From: Tissierella pigra
Lineage (GTDB): Bacteria; Bacillota; Clostridia; Tissierellales; Tissierellaceae
Assembly: GCF_009695605.1 (NCBI RefSeq)
Contig: NZ_VUNQ01000018.1
Location: forward strand, 1 to 64,000
DNA: 64,000 nt
Direction: 5' to 3'
Positions 9,058-16,929 of this stretch are shown in pieces. The translations under genes and the position numbers were made by a program. Position 1 is the first letter of the stretch, and the number at the start of each line of letters is the position of its first letter. The notes beneath the pieces are model-generated. The model saw only the letters and a list, made by a program, of their open reading frames with translations, ran no database searches and was not told the origin of the DNA.

Positions 9058-10018
9058 GTACGAAAAACTATCTTGGGGTCATATGACAAATAACTACAAT
9101 TTTGCAAACAGTCCTTATGGCAAGGGAAGAAAGTATGATTTTCCTCCTCATTGGTCCAACGGATGGATATCGGAAATGAATCCCTCAGAGGGATTATTTG
9201 TTGCAAGCGCATGGTTTACACCAGATAAAAAGATAACACATAAAATCAATACTGATAAAGCATGTTTATGGATTTTTTGTGTAGATTGTGGAGAAATAAT
9301 ATATACACAACAAGGGAAACAAGCCCGAAAACTTTCTCCAATTACTCATATAATAATTAATCCTCAGAAACCATTTAGTTTTACATTTTCTAAAAATGAA
9401 CATTATTGTTTTACAAGTGTTTTGGTATATGATGAGTTCATACAATCTTTTATAAAAAGTCGTGAAGATGCTCCTAAAATTGGAGTGGAAGATGCTAAGC
9501 TATGGGAAACACAACATTTAAACACACCTAATATAATGTTAATTTTAGAGCAGATAAGATGGGCTGTTAGAAATTCTGATATATCACTATTGGCATACGA
9601 AGGCATGGTTTTACATCTTTTATCTTCAATTGCAAGGAACTTTCCTGAGATTCCAAAAAGAAGATCCAGTAGACGTAATTATGTCACTTGGGAAAACGAG
9701 CAAAAGATATATAAAGTCAAAGAATTAATTGATAAAGATATATTAAATATTCCTAGTATAAACCAGTTATGTAAAGCTGCAGAAATGAGCGAAAGTAGAC
9801 TTAGGGAGTCTTTTAAAAATATTTATGGAATTCCTCTATATAAATATATTCGTATTGAAATAATGAAAAGGGGAATGCAGCTTCTATCAGCTGATCATTT
9901 AAGTATACGAGATATTTCCGAACTTTGTGGTTATGAAAATGCGTCCAAATTTTCAGCTGCATTTAAAGCAGTACATGGCATAACCCCTAGTGAATTTAGA
10001 AAATCATTTAACTTATAA
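9050..10018 (+). CDS. AraC-family transcriptional regulator
   Basis: The 322-residue protein has an N-terminal ligand-binding region (about 1-190, cupin-like with ACLWIFCVDCGEI) and a C-terminal pair of AraC helix-turn-helix motifs (about 215-320): INQLCKAAEMSESRLRESFK, then LSIRDISELCGYENASKFSA and the family signature FKAVHGITPSEFRKSF. It is divergent from the importer operon at 3,132-8,712 and directly precedes the fusion gene. This placement fits an activator that senses the loaded siderophore, as do several AraC proteins in iron-uptake loci. The target is inferred from position only. The ATG follows GGAGGCTAAAGGAT. Confidence 0.85.
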   Translation: MNEYEKLSWGHMTNNYNFANSPYGKGRKYDFPPHWSNGWISEMNPSEGLFVASAWFTPDKKITHKINTDKACLWIFCVDCGEIIYTQQGKQARKLSPITHIIINPQKPFSFTFSKNEHYCFTSVLVYDEFIQSFIKSREDAPKIGVEDAKLWETQHLNTPNIMLILEQIRWAVRNSDISLLAYEGMVLHLLSSIARNFPEIPKRRSSRRNYVTWENEQKIYKVKELIDKDILNIPSINQLCKAAEMSESRLRESFKNIYGIPLYKYIRIEIMKRGMQLLSADHLSIRDISELCGYENASKFSAAFKAVHGITPSEFRKSFNL

Positions 10019-10077
10019 AATCTTAATATAATTTTCAGGAATAGGCTCCTTAAATATGCAAATTTTATTAGATATGG

Positions 10078-10106
10078 TATAATAAATCAAGTTAGCACAG
10101 ACTAAC
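10078..10106 (+). promoter_or_regulatory. Extended -10 promoter with DtxR-type operator
   Basis: An extended -10 element TATGGTATAAT (TATAAT at 10078-10083) is followed seven bases later by the palindrome GTTAGCACAGACTAAC (10091-10106). No good -35 is visible, as is common with extended -10 promoters. It controls the AraC/binding-protein fusion gene. The spacing of operator to -10 matches the sites at 8793 and 29963. Confidence 0.7.
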
Positions 10107-10141
10107 TATATTTGATAAATTGTTATTTAGGAGCTGTTTTT

Positions 10142-12076
10142 ATGGAGAATAATAAGGAAGAAAAAATAAAATTCAGCAAAGAAAACTTTGCAGATGATTT
10201 ACGACTTTGGGAGCAATCAGCAATTACTTTAGTTGATATACGTCATAAGCTTATAAGTTCAGAGGAAGCCATTAAGAATTATCTCATACCTACCAGTATG
10301 TTTCTTTATACCAACGGGGGCAAGGCAGAGATAATTTTAAACGACATTTCTTATACAGTGGAACGTTTTGGAGTTTTTCATGCTGGAAAAGGAACGGAAC
10401 TTTCTATATATCCTAAATGTAATTGGCTTGAATACTACATAATACTATATAAAGCAGGAGAACCACCTTTTTATAAAAGAGAATTTATTAGACTGTTAGA
10501 GAAAACTAATCTATTTAATCAACAGTATGGTTATTCTCCAGCTAATCCGATATTTTTTGGAGGACAGTTTCGTAAAATGTATGAAGCTTGGATAAATCCT
10601 TGTCCTTTAGGGTTATTTTATGGTAAGACAGAATTCTACCAATTAGTTTATCAGATTTATAATGAACTGTTAAACGAAAAGGCTGATAATTTTAAGCCAG
10701 ATGTTGTGTCCATGGTGCAAAGATATATGGACAAACATTTTAGCGAAGCTATTTCTATAGGGTTATTGTCAGATTCATTTGGTATTAGTATAAGTCAATT
10801 AAATCGTTTGTTTAAGAAACGTTTTTCTTGTAGCCCACAGGCATATTTAAAAGAAATAAGGTTAAATGCTGTACAAAGTTATCTTCAAAACAGTAATGTT
10901 ACCTTTAGAGAAATAGCAAACTCAACAGGGTTTTATGATGAATTTTATATGAGCAAAGAATTTAAAAAGAGATTTGGACAAACTCCTAGTGATTTTAGAC
11001 AAAATACTACATGGACAATGGGAAATTTATCAATGGAGAATATATTGTCCATCCCATATAATGAAAAAAGCTTAGTTAGCGTAAGCAAACACAATATGGA
11101 AGGAGAATTCTCTATGTTTAAACAAATAAAAAGCAAAGCAGTAATTGGGGTAGCTTTAAGTCTTATATTTTTGTTAACTGCCTGTACCAATGTTCCTGCA
11201 AACACATCTAATCAAGATAAGGAAGGATTAATTACAAAACAAGAGCAGGTAATCGATACAGAGGAAGGAACAAGAATTGTTAGTACATCTATGGGCGAAG
11301 TAGAAGTTCCGGTAAATCCTAAAAGAGTTGTTGTAGATTATGTAATTGGAGATGTTATAGCATTAGGGGTTTTACCAGTAGGCGTACGTTCTGCTTTTGG
11401 AGGAAGTGCATTTGGTGATGTTATTCATGATGCAACATTAATCGAGAAGTGGGACCCAGAAGAAGTTATGGAGTTAGAACCTGATTTAATTATTTCAGTA
11501 GTAAAGGATGAATTTGAAGCATCCTCTAAAATTGCGCCTACTGTTTTCATTCCTTTTACTGAAATGTCTATGGAAGAACGAGTAACTTTTCTTGGGGAGG
11601 TATTGAACAGGCAGACAGAAGCTGAAAGTGCCATCAGAGAATATTATAAAAAAGTAGAAGAATCTAAAGTAGTTTTAGAGAAGCAAGGTATACTGGATAA
11701 AACAATTAGTATTTTTTTTGGTGATCCTATAGATGTTGCAGTAGCAGGAGATAAATGGGGACGAGGAGGCGATATTATATATAACGATCTTGGTTTTAGG
11801 GCTCCTGATGTTATTCAAAGTGAAATTATAGGAGGAGATCAACATAGAAATCTGTCCTTAGAGGTTTTACCTCAATATGTAGGTGATTATATTGTTTTTG
11901 ATTGGGATCCAAAGCTATTTGAACAAACCACTATATGGAATTCCATACCAGCCTATGCTGACGGCAGAACCATTGCCTTAGATTTTGCTTTTTTCTATTA
12001 TAATGATTTATATTCCCAAAGTAGACAATTAGATTTTATAGTAGATAATTTACTCTCAATTACAGGAGAAGACTAA
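10142..12076 (+). CDS. AraC regulator fused in frame to a siderophore-binding lipoprotein
   Basis: One uninterrupted frame of 644 residues encodes two complete proteins. Residues 1-about 300 form an AraC regulator: an N-terminal sensing region, then HTH segments FGISISQLNRLFKKRFSCSP and NVTFREIANSTGFYDEFYMS, ending FGQTPSDFRQN. From residue 325 there is a full lipoprotein precursor: MFKQIKSKAVIGVALSLIFL, lipobox LTAC, then a FecB-type binding protein with PVNPKRVVVDYVIGDVIALG and MELEPDLIISV. B. subtilis Btr is a known AraC-binding-protein fusion, but it has no export signal in the joint. Here the internal ATG has its own ribosome site, so the downstream half may also be made separately. I start at 10142 because TTTAGGAG lies eight bases upstream; an in-frame TTG at 10112 has no such site. 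Confidence 0.85.
   Translation: MENNKEEKIKFSKENFADDLRLWEQSAITLVDIRHKLISSEEAIKNYLIPTSMFLYTNGGKAEIILNDISYTVERFGVFHAGKGTELSIYPKCNWLEYYIILYKAGEPPFYKREFIRLLEKTNLFNQQYGYSPANPIFFGGQFRKMYEAWINPCPLGLFYGKTEFYQLVYQIYNELLNEKADNFKPDVVSMVQRYMDKHFSEAISIGLLSDSFGISISQLNRLFKKRFSCSPQAYLKEIRLNAVQSYLQNSNVTFREIANSTGFYDEFYMSKEFKKRFGQTPSDFRQNTTWTMGNLSMENILSIPYNEKSLVSVSKHNMEGEFSMFKQIKSKAVIGVALSLIFLLTACTNVPANTSNQDKEGLITKQEQVIDTEEGTRIVSTSMGEVEVPVNPKRVVVDYVIGDVIALGVLPVGVRSAFGGSAFGDVIHDATLIEKWDPEEVMELEPDLIISVVKDEFEASSKIAPTVFIPFTEMSMEERVTFLGEVLNRQTEAESAIREYYKKVEESKVVLEKQGILDKTISIFFGDPIDVAVAGDKWGRGGDIIYNDLGFRAPDVIQSEIIGGDQHRNLSLEVLPQYVGDYIVFDWDPKLFEQTTIWNSIPAYADGRTIALDFAFFYYNDLYSQSRQLDFIVDNLLSITGED
11057..11086 (+). promoter_or_regulatory. 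Possible internal promoter and operator-like palindrome inside the fusion gene
   Basis: Within coding sequence, TATAAT (11057-11062) is followed seven bases later by GCTTAGTTAGCGTAAGC (11070-11086), a palindrome with an odd centre. It resembles, but does not fully match, the DtxR-type sites. The spacing copies that of the true promoters at 8793 and 10091. No convincing -35 is seen, so this may be a relic of a separate binding-protein promoter. Confidence 0.35.
11098..11116 (+). promoter_or_regulatory. Internal ribosome site and ATG for the binding-protein half
   Basis: GGAAGGAG (11098-11105) precedes ATG 11114-11116 by eight bases, in frame with the upstream AraC coding sequence. The product would be a 320-residue lipoprotein precursor. 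The bases between form the small palindrome GAGAATTCTC. A strong ribosome site exactly at the start of a signal peptide is unlikely by chance. Confidence 0.6.
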
Positions 12077-12156
12077 TTTATGGTAGAGTAGAAAGTTTTT
12101 AAATAAAATTAAAATATATAAATGTTTAATTGTTAAGAATTAATTACATGAAAAAT

Positions 12157-12197
12157 AAAAGGTTTTTTAAAGAGAAACAGTCTTTAGAAAACCTTTT
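12157..12197. terminator. Bidirectional terminator between convergent genes
   Basis: A 17-base stem (AAAAGGTTTTTTAAAGA at 12157-12173 with TCTTTAGAAAACCTTTT at 12181-12197, one G-T pair) with a 7-base loop lies between the fusion gene and the convergent MATE gene. A/T tracts flank both sides, so it can serve either strand. Confidence 0.7.
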
Positions 12198-12221
12198 ATA
12201 GTTTTAAAGAGAGAATAATAT

Positions 12222-13577
12222 TTATGAAGTTGATTCCACTTCGAAATTAGCAAGTCCCCTACTGGTGAAAAAGTATAGGATGGAGAACATTACTGTTGAA
12301 ATAATCCACGACACGGGATAACCAAGTATGGCCATCATGACTGTAGATGACTTAGGCAGTATATAGACAATCCATATTATTCTAAATCCACATGTTCCAA
12401 TCAAAGTCAGAACCATGGGTTTAAATGTATCACCGATTCCCTTGATTGCTCCAGAAAGCACTTCGCTAATAATAAAAATTACATAAAAGGGAGAAATCAT
12501 ACGAAACATCTGTACACTCAAGTCAATCACATGATTATCGGCTGTGAACATACTGGATAAATATTCGACACTATAATAGATGCCAATACTCAGTAACCCT
12601 ACCATGGTAATCCCCATGAACATACTCAACCTTGTTGAAGATTTCATTCGCTTACTTTGGTTTGCACCATAATTTTGTGCAACGAAAGTAGTTGTTGTAA
12701 TCCCAATGGTGTCGATAATCAACCAGATTATAAAGTCAAGTTTACCATTAATTGCCCAAGCTGCAATGCTAGTTGTACCAAAAGAATTAATTCCTCTCTG
12801 CATATAGATGTTAGAAATGGAATAGAGTGCTGACTGTATACCAAGAGGAATGCCAAGCTTTAGCATAGGTAGTAGAATAGTCATTTTGATGCCCAGACCC
12901 TTGAGAGATAGCTGAACAGGACTCTTTCCACTGGAAAGGCGTAGGAGAATCATGATACTTGAAAAGCCCTGAGCGAATATAGTTGAATAGGCCGCCCCTT
13001 GAATACCCCATCCAAATCCTATAATGAATAATAAATCTAAAAAAATGTTCATGATTGATGAAATTAGAAGCAGGTAGAAGGGAAATTTAGTATCTCCAAC
13101 TGCTCTAAGTATACCAGAACCTATATTGAGTACAAAGACGAACATAGTACCTAATAAGTAGATGCTCAAGTAGGAAGTGGCAAATTCATAAATATCTTCA
13201 GGTACATTCATCAATGATACAAAATAGGGAGAACAGATATAACCCACACCAGAGATAATAAAGCCTCCGATAATAGCGAACAGCATCAAAGTATGCACAG
13301 TGTCATCCACTTCTTTAAACTTTTTTGCACCATAATATTGAGAGATTAAGACGGTTCCACCAAGGGAAAGTGTGATAAAAACGTTGATAAGAAGTTTTAC
13401 ATATCCGTATGTCGCGTCGATGGCTGCCAGACTTGATATACCAGCGTATCGTCCAATTATTAAAGCATCAGCAAAACTGTAGGATTGTTGTATGAGGCTT
13501 CCAAAAAATATGGGTATAAAATATATGAAAAGAGCGCTCACCAATGGACCTTCTGTAATTGAATTTTTTACTTTCAT
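12222..13577 (-). CDS. MATE-family multidrug/metabolite efflux protein
   Basis: This 451-residue membrane protein has about twelve predicted helices arranged as two similar halves. It shows MATE features: SLIQQSYSFADALIIGRYAG near residue 25, GGTVLISQYYGAKKF near 77 and, in the second half, TTTTFVAQNYGANQSKRMK. Members exchange Na+ or H+ for organic cations or secreted metabolites. The promoter carries a Fur-box-like sequence between -35 and -10, so iron control is likely. In this setting it might export a chelator or relieve redox stress. A LysR gene is transcribed divergently and may control it. The ATG follows TAGGAGATGATATGAA. Confidence 0.9.
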   Translation of the reverse strand: MKVKNSITEGPLVSALFIYFIPIFFGSLIQQSYSFADALIIGRYAGISSLAAIDATYGYVKLLINVFITLSLGGTVLISQYYGAKKFKEVDDTVHTLMLFAIIGGFIISGVGYICSPYFVSLMNVPEDIYEFATSYLSIYLLGTMFVFVLNIGSGILRAVGDTKFPFYLLLISSIMNIFLDLLFIIGFGWGIQGAAYSTIFAQGFSSIMILLRLSSGKSPVQLSLKGLGIKMTILLPMLKLGIPLGIQSALYSISNIYMQRGINSFGTTSIAAWAINGKLDFIIWLIIDTIGITTTTFVAQNYGANQSKRMKSSTRLSMFMGITMVGLLSIGIYYSVEYLSSMFTADNHVIDLSVQMFRMISPFYVIFIISEVLSGAIKGIGDTFKPMVLTLIGTCGFRIIWIVYILPKSSTVMMAILGYPVSWIISTVMFSILYFFTSRGLANFEVESTS

Positions 13578-13602
13578 TTCATATCATCTCCTATAATTTA
13601 CA

Positions 13603-13647
13603 CTGACAATTTGTGATATAATAGTGATAATGATTTTCAATTGTCAG
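13603..13647 (-). promoter_or_regulatory. MATE promoter with Fur-box-like site and a 9-base inverted repeat
   Basis: On the minus strand CTGACA (13647-13642) and TATTAT (13623-13618) are 18 bases apart. The spacer holds TGATAATGATTTTCA (plus strand, 13625-13639), which matches the Fur 7-1-7 pattern TGATAAT-N-ATTATCA with one mismatch. A separate perfect inverted repeat, CTGACAATT (13603-13611) and AATTGTCAG (13639-13647), brackets the promoter and could be the LysR or another operator. Confidence 0.6.
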
Positions 13648-13735
13648 GATTAATTAAAGTATAATATATGGATATTCTATTGTGCAAACGCTATAAATTA
13701 ATGATGGGAATCGAAAATTTCGATAGGAGGTAAAA

Positions 13736-14596
13736 ATGAATACTGAATTCTTGAGAACTTTTTTGTCTGTAGTACAGACAAAAAATTTTACACATACTGC
13801 ACAAATATCACACTTGTCACAGTCTACAGTGAGTAATCGCATTATGGAGCTTGAAAAGATTTTTGATTGTCAACTCTTTATTCGAGGAAATGGTACATTG
13901 GAACTGACCGAATCAGGTAAGCAATTGATAGCATATGCTGAAGAAATGCTAACTGTAGAGACTACTGCCCAGTTGCTTTTAAACCAGGTCAAAATGAAAG
14001 CACCTTACTTTATGGTTAGTGCTGTTCACGCTTACTATGATTCTTACCTTCAAAGCATTATCAGTGAGAGCATACACCAGAGACTTCCTTATACATTAAG
14101 GTTGTTTCTAAAACATTCACATGAAGTAATTCAAGGTGTGGTAACGGGTAAATATGACTGTGGAATTGCACACCATCCGAGTTATTATAGTCGATTTGAT
14201 TCAATTCTTTTGTGTACCGATGAGTTGGTACTTGTTGGAGCTGATAGGAAGAGGAAATATGAAGATGGCATATCCTTTGGACAGTTGAAATCACTTGATA
14301 TATTTCATTCAAGTCTTTTCGCAAGTCATGTTGAGGATTTACTTTACCAACAGAATACATATAGGCTTTCTATTGATATTGCATCTAGAGTTGTGCCGTT
14401 GGTGATTCAGCATGGAGCATATACATTCCTGCCTTTCACCTACGCAAGACCTTTAGTTGAAAAGGGGGAGCTTTATCCTATAACAATTGAAGATTATGAA
14501 TTACCACCACTTGAGTATTATTTTGTATATCCTAAGGATCATCCTTATTTGGACCGAATAGAAACACTGAAAAATAAACTATTATCTTTTGTATAA
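13736..14596 (+). CDS. LysR-family transcriptional regulator
   Basis: The 286-residue protein has an N-terminal winged helix-turn-helix (1-60) with NFTHTAQISHLSQSTVSNRI and the LysR signature LEKIFDCQLFIR. A periplasmic-binding-like effector domain occupies about 90-286 (VVTGKYDCGIAHHPSYYSRF in its first half). The ATG has TAGGAGGTAAAA directly upstream. Divergent orientation from the MATE gene with a shared 158-base control region suggests it regulates that gene and itself. The inducer is unknown. Confidence 0.9.
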   Translation: MNTEFLRTFLSVVQTKNFTHTAQISHLSQSTVSNRIMELEKIFDCQLFIRGNGTLELTESGKQLIAYAEEMLTVETTAQLLLNQVKMKAPYFMVSAVHAYYDSYLQSIISESIHQRLPYTLRLFLKHSHEVIQGVVTGKYDCGIAHHPSYYSRFDSILLCTDELVLVGADRKRKYEDGISFGQLKSLDIFHSSLFASHVEDLLYQQNTYRLSIDIASRVVPLVIQHGAYTFLPFTYARPLVEKGELYPITIEDYELPPLEYYFVYPKDHPYLDRIETLKNKLLSFV

Positions 14597-14703
14597 TTTA
14601 AGATGGATTCACATCTAGGAGATATGGAAGAATAAATCATTGTATTTGAGTTAACAATTTTATTAAAGAATAGTTAGTGGTTTAATATAAGATAATTGTA
14701 TGG

Positions 14704-14763
14704 TTGACATATTATTAATTTAATTGTATGCTATGTATACAAATATAATTAGCGAAAGCTAAT
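14704..14763 (+). promoter_or_regulatory. Promoter, MarR-type inverted repeat and DtxR-type operator (copy 1)
   Basis: TTGACA (14704-14709) and TATGCT (14727-14732) are 17 bases apart. The inverted repeat TTGTATGCTATGTATACAA (14724-14742) covers the -10 and is a candidate site for the MarR protein encoded downstream. The palindrome ATTAGCGAAAGCTAAT (14748-14763) follows, matching the DtxR-type operator set. The arrangement implies control by two repressors. The same architecture recurs at 24,863-24,922. Confidence 0.65.
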
Positions 14764-14783
14764 AAAGGAAAGAGGGTGTTGAA

Positions 14784-15770
14784 TTGGGTACAGAGATTAC
14801 TCCAAATATCTATTATCAAGTTCTTAATCAATATCAAGCTGCACAGCTTTTGTTTGAATCCATAAAATTAGATATTTTTTCTTACTTGGATAAACCAACA
14901 ACAGCAGTAGAAATTGCTAATGAAACAGGATATGATGAACAAAATGTAGAATTGCTTTTACTTGCACTTCTATCATGTAACTATATTGGTAAAGAGAACA
15001 ACAGTTATTGTAATACAAAGATTGGAGCAGAATATTTATCAAAGAAAAGTCCCTATTATATGGGGGAAACAATTCTATTTCGTGAAACCATGACTTCGCT
15101 TTATGATATTGGAAACAAAGTTAAGTATGGTTCTGAAAAACAAGCTGGAATTGGATATGATTTTGCAACTTTAGCAGAAGTTACTGTTCCTGAAATGTAC
15201 GCTACCGGTCGAGTAGATAGTTTTGTTTCAGAAATTAAGACTATTTTTACGGACATGAACAAGAAGTATAAAATACTTGATTTAGGCGGAGGTTCTGGAA
15301 TACTGGCAATTGAATTTGCTAAAAACTATCTCAACAGCAAAGCTTATGTATTCGAATTTCCCAATGTAGCAGTTACAACTGAGAAGATTATTAGCCAACA
15401 CAATATGGAGGACAGAGTTTCAATTTTGGTGGGGGATTTCAATACTGATGAGATTGGAAACTCTTATGATATGGTTATAGCTTCTGGTATATTGGACTTT
15501 GCCACAGGTGATTTAGATAGTTTTATATCAAAAATCTCAGACGCTCTACTGGATAACGGATATCTCCTTTTAATAGGACGATATTCAGATAAAGAAGGTT
15601 ATACTCAGGATAATATATTAGGTTGGCTTTCAGGCTATATGAATGGGATTAAGCCTCCTCCAACAAGAAATCGAGTTGAAACTGCATTGAACAAGGGACG
15701 ACTTCAACTTGTTCATTCAATCCAATCTGGGAGATTTCAAGGTTATCTTTATAAGAAGGCGATGGTGTAG
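14784..15770 (+). CDS. O-methyltransferase-like SAM methyltransferase with dimerisation domain
   Basis: The 328-residue protein has an N-terminal winged-helix dimerisation domain (about 10-95, QLLFESIKLDIFSYLDKPTT) and a C-terminal Rossmann domain with motif I ILDLGGGSGILAIEFA near residue 166. This order is that of the plant/bacterial small-molecule O-methyltransferase family (Methyltransf_2 with dimerisation domain). The canonical catalytic histidine of that family is not evident, so the reaction is uncertain. Translation probably starts at TTG 14784, five bases after AGAGGGTG. It is followed after five bases by a MarR gene. The operator just upstream makes it part of the metal regulon, perhaps modifying a chelator. 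A deleted second copy exists at 24,943. Confidence 0.8.
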   Translation: MGTEITPNIYYQVLNQYQAAQLLFESIKLDIFSYLDKPTTAVEIANETGYDEQNVELLLLALLSCNYIGKENNSYCNTKIGAEYLSKKSPYYMGETILFRETMTSLYDIGNKVKYGSEKQAGIGYDFATLAEVTVPEMYATGRVDSFVSEIKTIFTDMNKKYKILDLGGGSGILAIEFAKNYLNSKAYVFEFPNVAVTTEKIISQHNMEDRVSILVGDFNTDEIGNSYDMVIASGILDFATGDLDSFISKISDALLDNGYLLLIGRYSDKEGYTQDNILGWLSGYMNGIKPPPTRNRVETALNKGRLQLVHSIQSGRFQGYLYKKAMV

Positions 15771-15775
15771 TATGT

Positions 15776-16228
15776 ATGGAAGGATTAGGAAATGAGGTTA
15801 TAAATGCTTTTATTACCCTTACAGAGAATATTGCAAATAGCAGAACAAATGTATTGGATTTTGGAAGCGAGGACATGATCTTTTATCGAGGTGAAATCCA
15901 TATTATAAAGATGATTGGTGATTATCCAGGTATTTTTAGTTCAGAGATTGCCAGACGTTTTGGTATTACCCGTGCTGTTGTTCATAAAACGCTACTTAAA
16001 TTAGAGGAGCGGGAATTTGTAATAAAAGAGCAGGATGATGAAGATAGAAAACGTCATAAATTATTTTTGACAGAAAAGGGGCAACTAGCCTATGAGTATC
16101 ATGAAAAATATCACAATCTGCATGATAAAGCCTTATTTGACTATGTAGAAGGATTACCTAGTGATCAATTAGAGGCAATTAAGGGATTTTTAGAACATGC
16201 AAATAATTTAATTCAAAATCATGCGTAA
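15776..16228 (+). CDS. MarR-family transcriptional regulator (copy 1)
   Basis: The 150-residue protein has the MarR winged helix: GIFSSEIARRFGITRAVVHK (recognition helix near 60) and the wing KEQDDEDRKRHKLFLTEKGQ with the conserved D-x-R. Dimerisation helices lie at both ends. It is identical in sequence to the product at 25,303. Its gene starts with ATG five bases after the methyltransferase stop, in the same operon. Likely autoregulation is suggested by the TTGTAT-N7-ATACAA repeat over the operon promoter. The signal it senses is unknown. Confidence 0.9.
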   Translation: MEGLGNEVINAFITLTENIANSRTNVLDFGSEDMIFYRGEIHIIKMIGDYPGIFSSEIARRFGITRAVVHKTLLKLEEREFVIKEQDDEDRKRHKLFLTEKGQLAYEYHEKYHNLHDKALFDYVEGLPSDQLEAIKGFLEHANNLIQNHA

Positions 16229-16369
16229 AATATGTATAAAAAAGGGACTGTACGAGATTTAAAGTCAGGCATACTTTAAAGGACTTGATAATAAAATTAA
16301 AGAGGTGGAAAAAAGAGGAGTTATCTGGAGGTGAGAATCAGTAGTAGGTACTATGAAAGGAGCATATAT

Positions 16370-16657
16370 ATGTCTTTTGATGGAGTAATCATAGGTGTAG
16401 GAGCATTTTTAATAATTGGGATTTTGCATCCAGTTGTAATAAAAACTGAATATTATATCGGTGTAAAAGCCTGGCCTTTATTTTTAATAGGAGGGTTAGT
16501 TTTCATTTGTTTTTCCCTATTTTCAGAGAATACAATTATATCATCTCTTTTAGCTGTACTTGGATTTTCCCTACTATGGAGCATTCATGAAATTTTTGAA
16601 CAGGTAAAGAGGGTAGAAAAGGGATGGTTTCCAAGTAATCCTAAAAAGATTAAATGA
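16370..16657 (+). CDS. Small membrane protein, DUF4491-like
   Basis: This 95-residue protein has three hydrophobic segments: VIIGVGAFLIIGILHPVVI, WPLFLIGGLVFICFSLF and IISSLLAVLGFSLLWSIHEI. It ends in a basic tail with ERV-type spacing and GWFPSNPKK. The layout, especially HPVVIKTEYYIG and WSIHEIFEQ, resembles the DUF4491 family, whose function is unknown. I use the ATG at 16370 because GAAAGGAGC precedes it; the frame also extends back to 16331 without a ribosome site. It sits between the methyltransferase-MarR unit and convergent transporter genes. Confidence 0.75.
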   Translation: MSFDGVIIGVGAFLIIGILHPVVIKTEYYIGVKAWPLFLIGGLVFICFSLFSENTIISSLLAVLGFSLLWSIHEIFEQVKRVEKGWFPSNPKKIK

Positions 16658-16868
16658 TCCCCGAAACATTAGGCACGGTTACTTTTGTTTCCATGGCAGA
16701 ATAGTTGGAATCCTACAAACTACTAATGACATCTTATTCGATACCGTAAAAGTAGAGGTGCTGGGATTAAAGTTTGAGATATTATCATTTAAATCTTTAT
16801 GAGATGATGGTGTTGATAGATAAGTAATAGGTAAAATAACAAAGTTGAAGGGGCTTTGAGTTAAAGGT

Positions 16869-16902
16869 GACTTCATGGAAATCTACTAATTTCCATGAAG
16901 TC
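16869..16902. terminator. Inverted repeat between convergent genes, probable terminator
   Basis: GACTTCATGGAAAT (16869-16882) and ATTTCCATGAAGTC (16889-16902) form a perfect 14-base stem with a 6-base loop. T tracts on either side are weak (ATCTTATCTC on plus). Position between convergent genes supports a terminator. The 200 bases before it hold no gene. Confidence 0.5.
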
Positions 16903-16929
16903 ATCTTATCTCAATACTTTCTCGTGTTT

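Larger units (their letters stand above)
14703..16241 (+). repeat. Direct repeat, copy 1 (methyltransferase-MarR unit, full length)
   Basis: This promoter-methyltransferase-MarR segment recurs at 24,862-25,768 at an offset of about 9.5 kb. The MarR part, including the tail to GTATAAAA at 16241, reads identical in both copies. The methyltransferase part differs at a few per cent of positions and lacks 632 bases in copy 2. Confidence 0.85.

Noticed and set aside
14061-14360. 99-residue minus-strand open frame within the LysR gene
   Set aside because: It is antisense to an intact LysR effector domain and has no recognisable features or translation signals.
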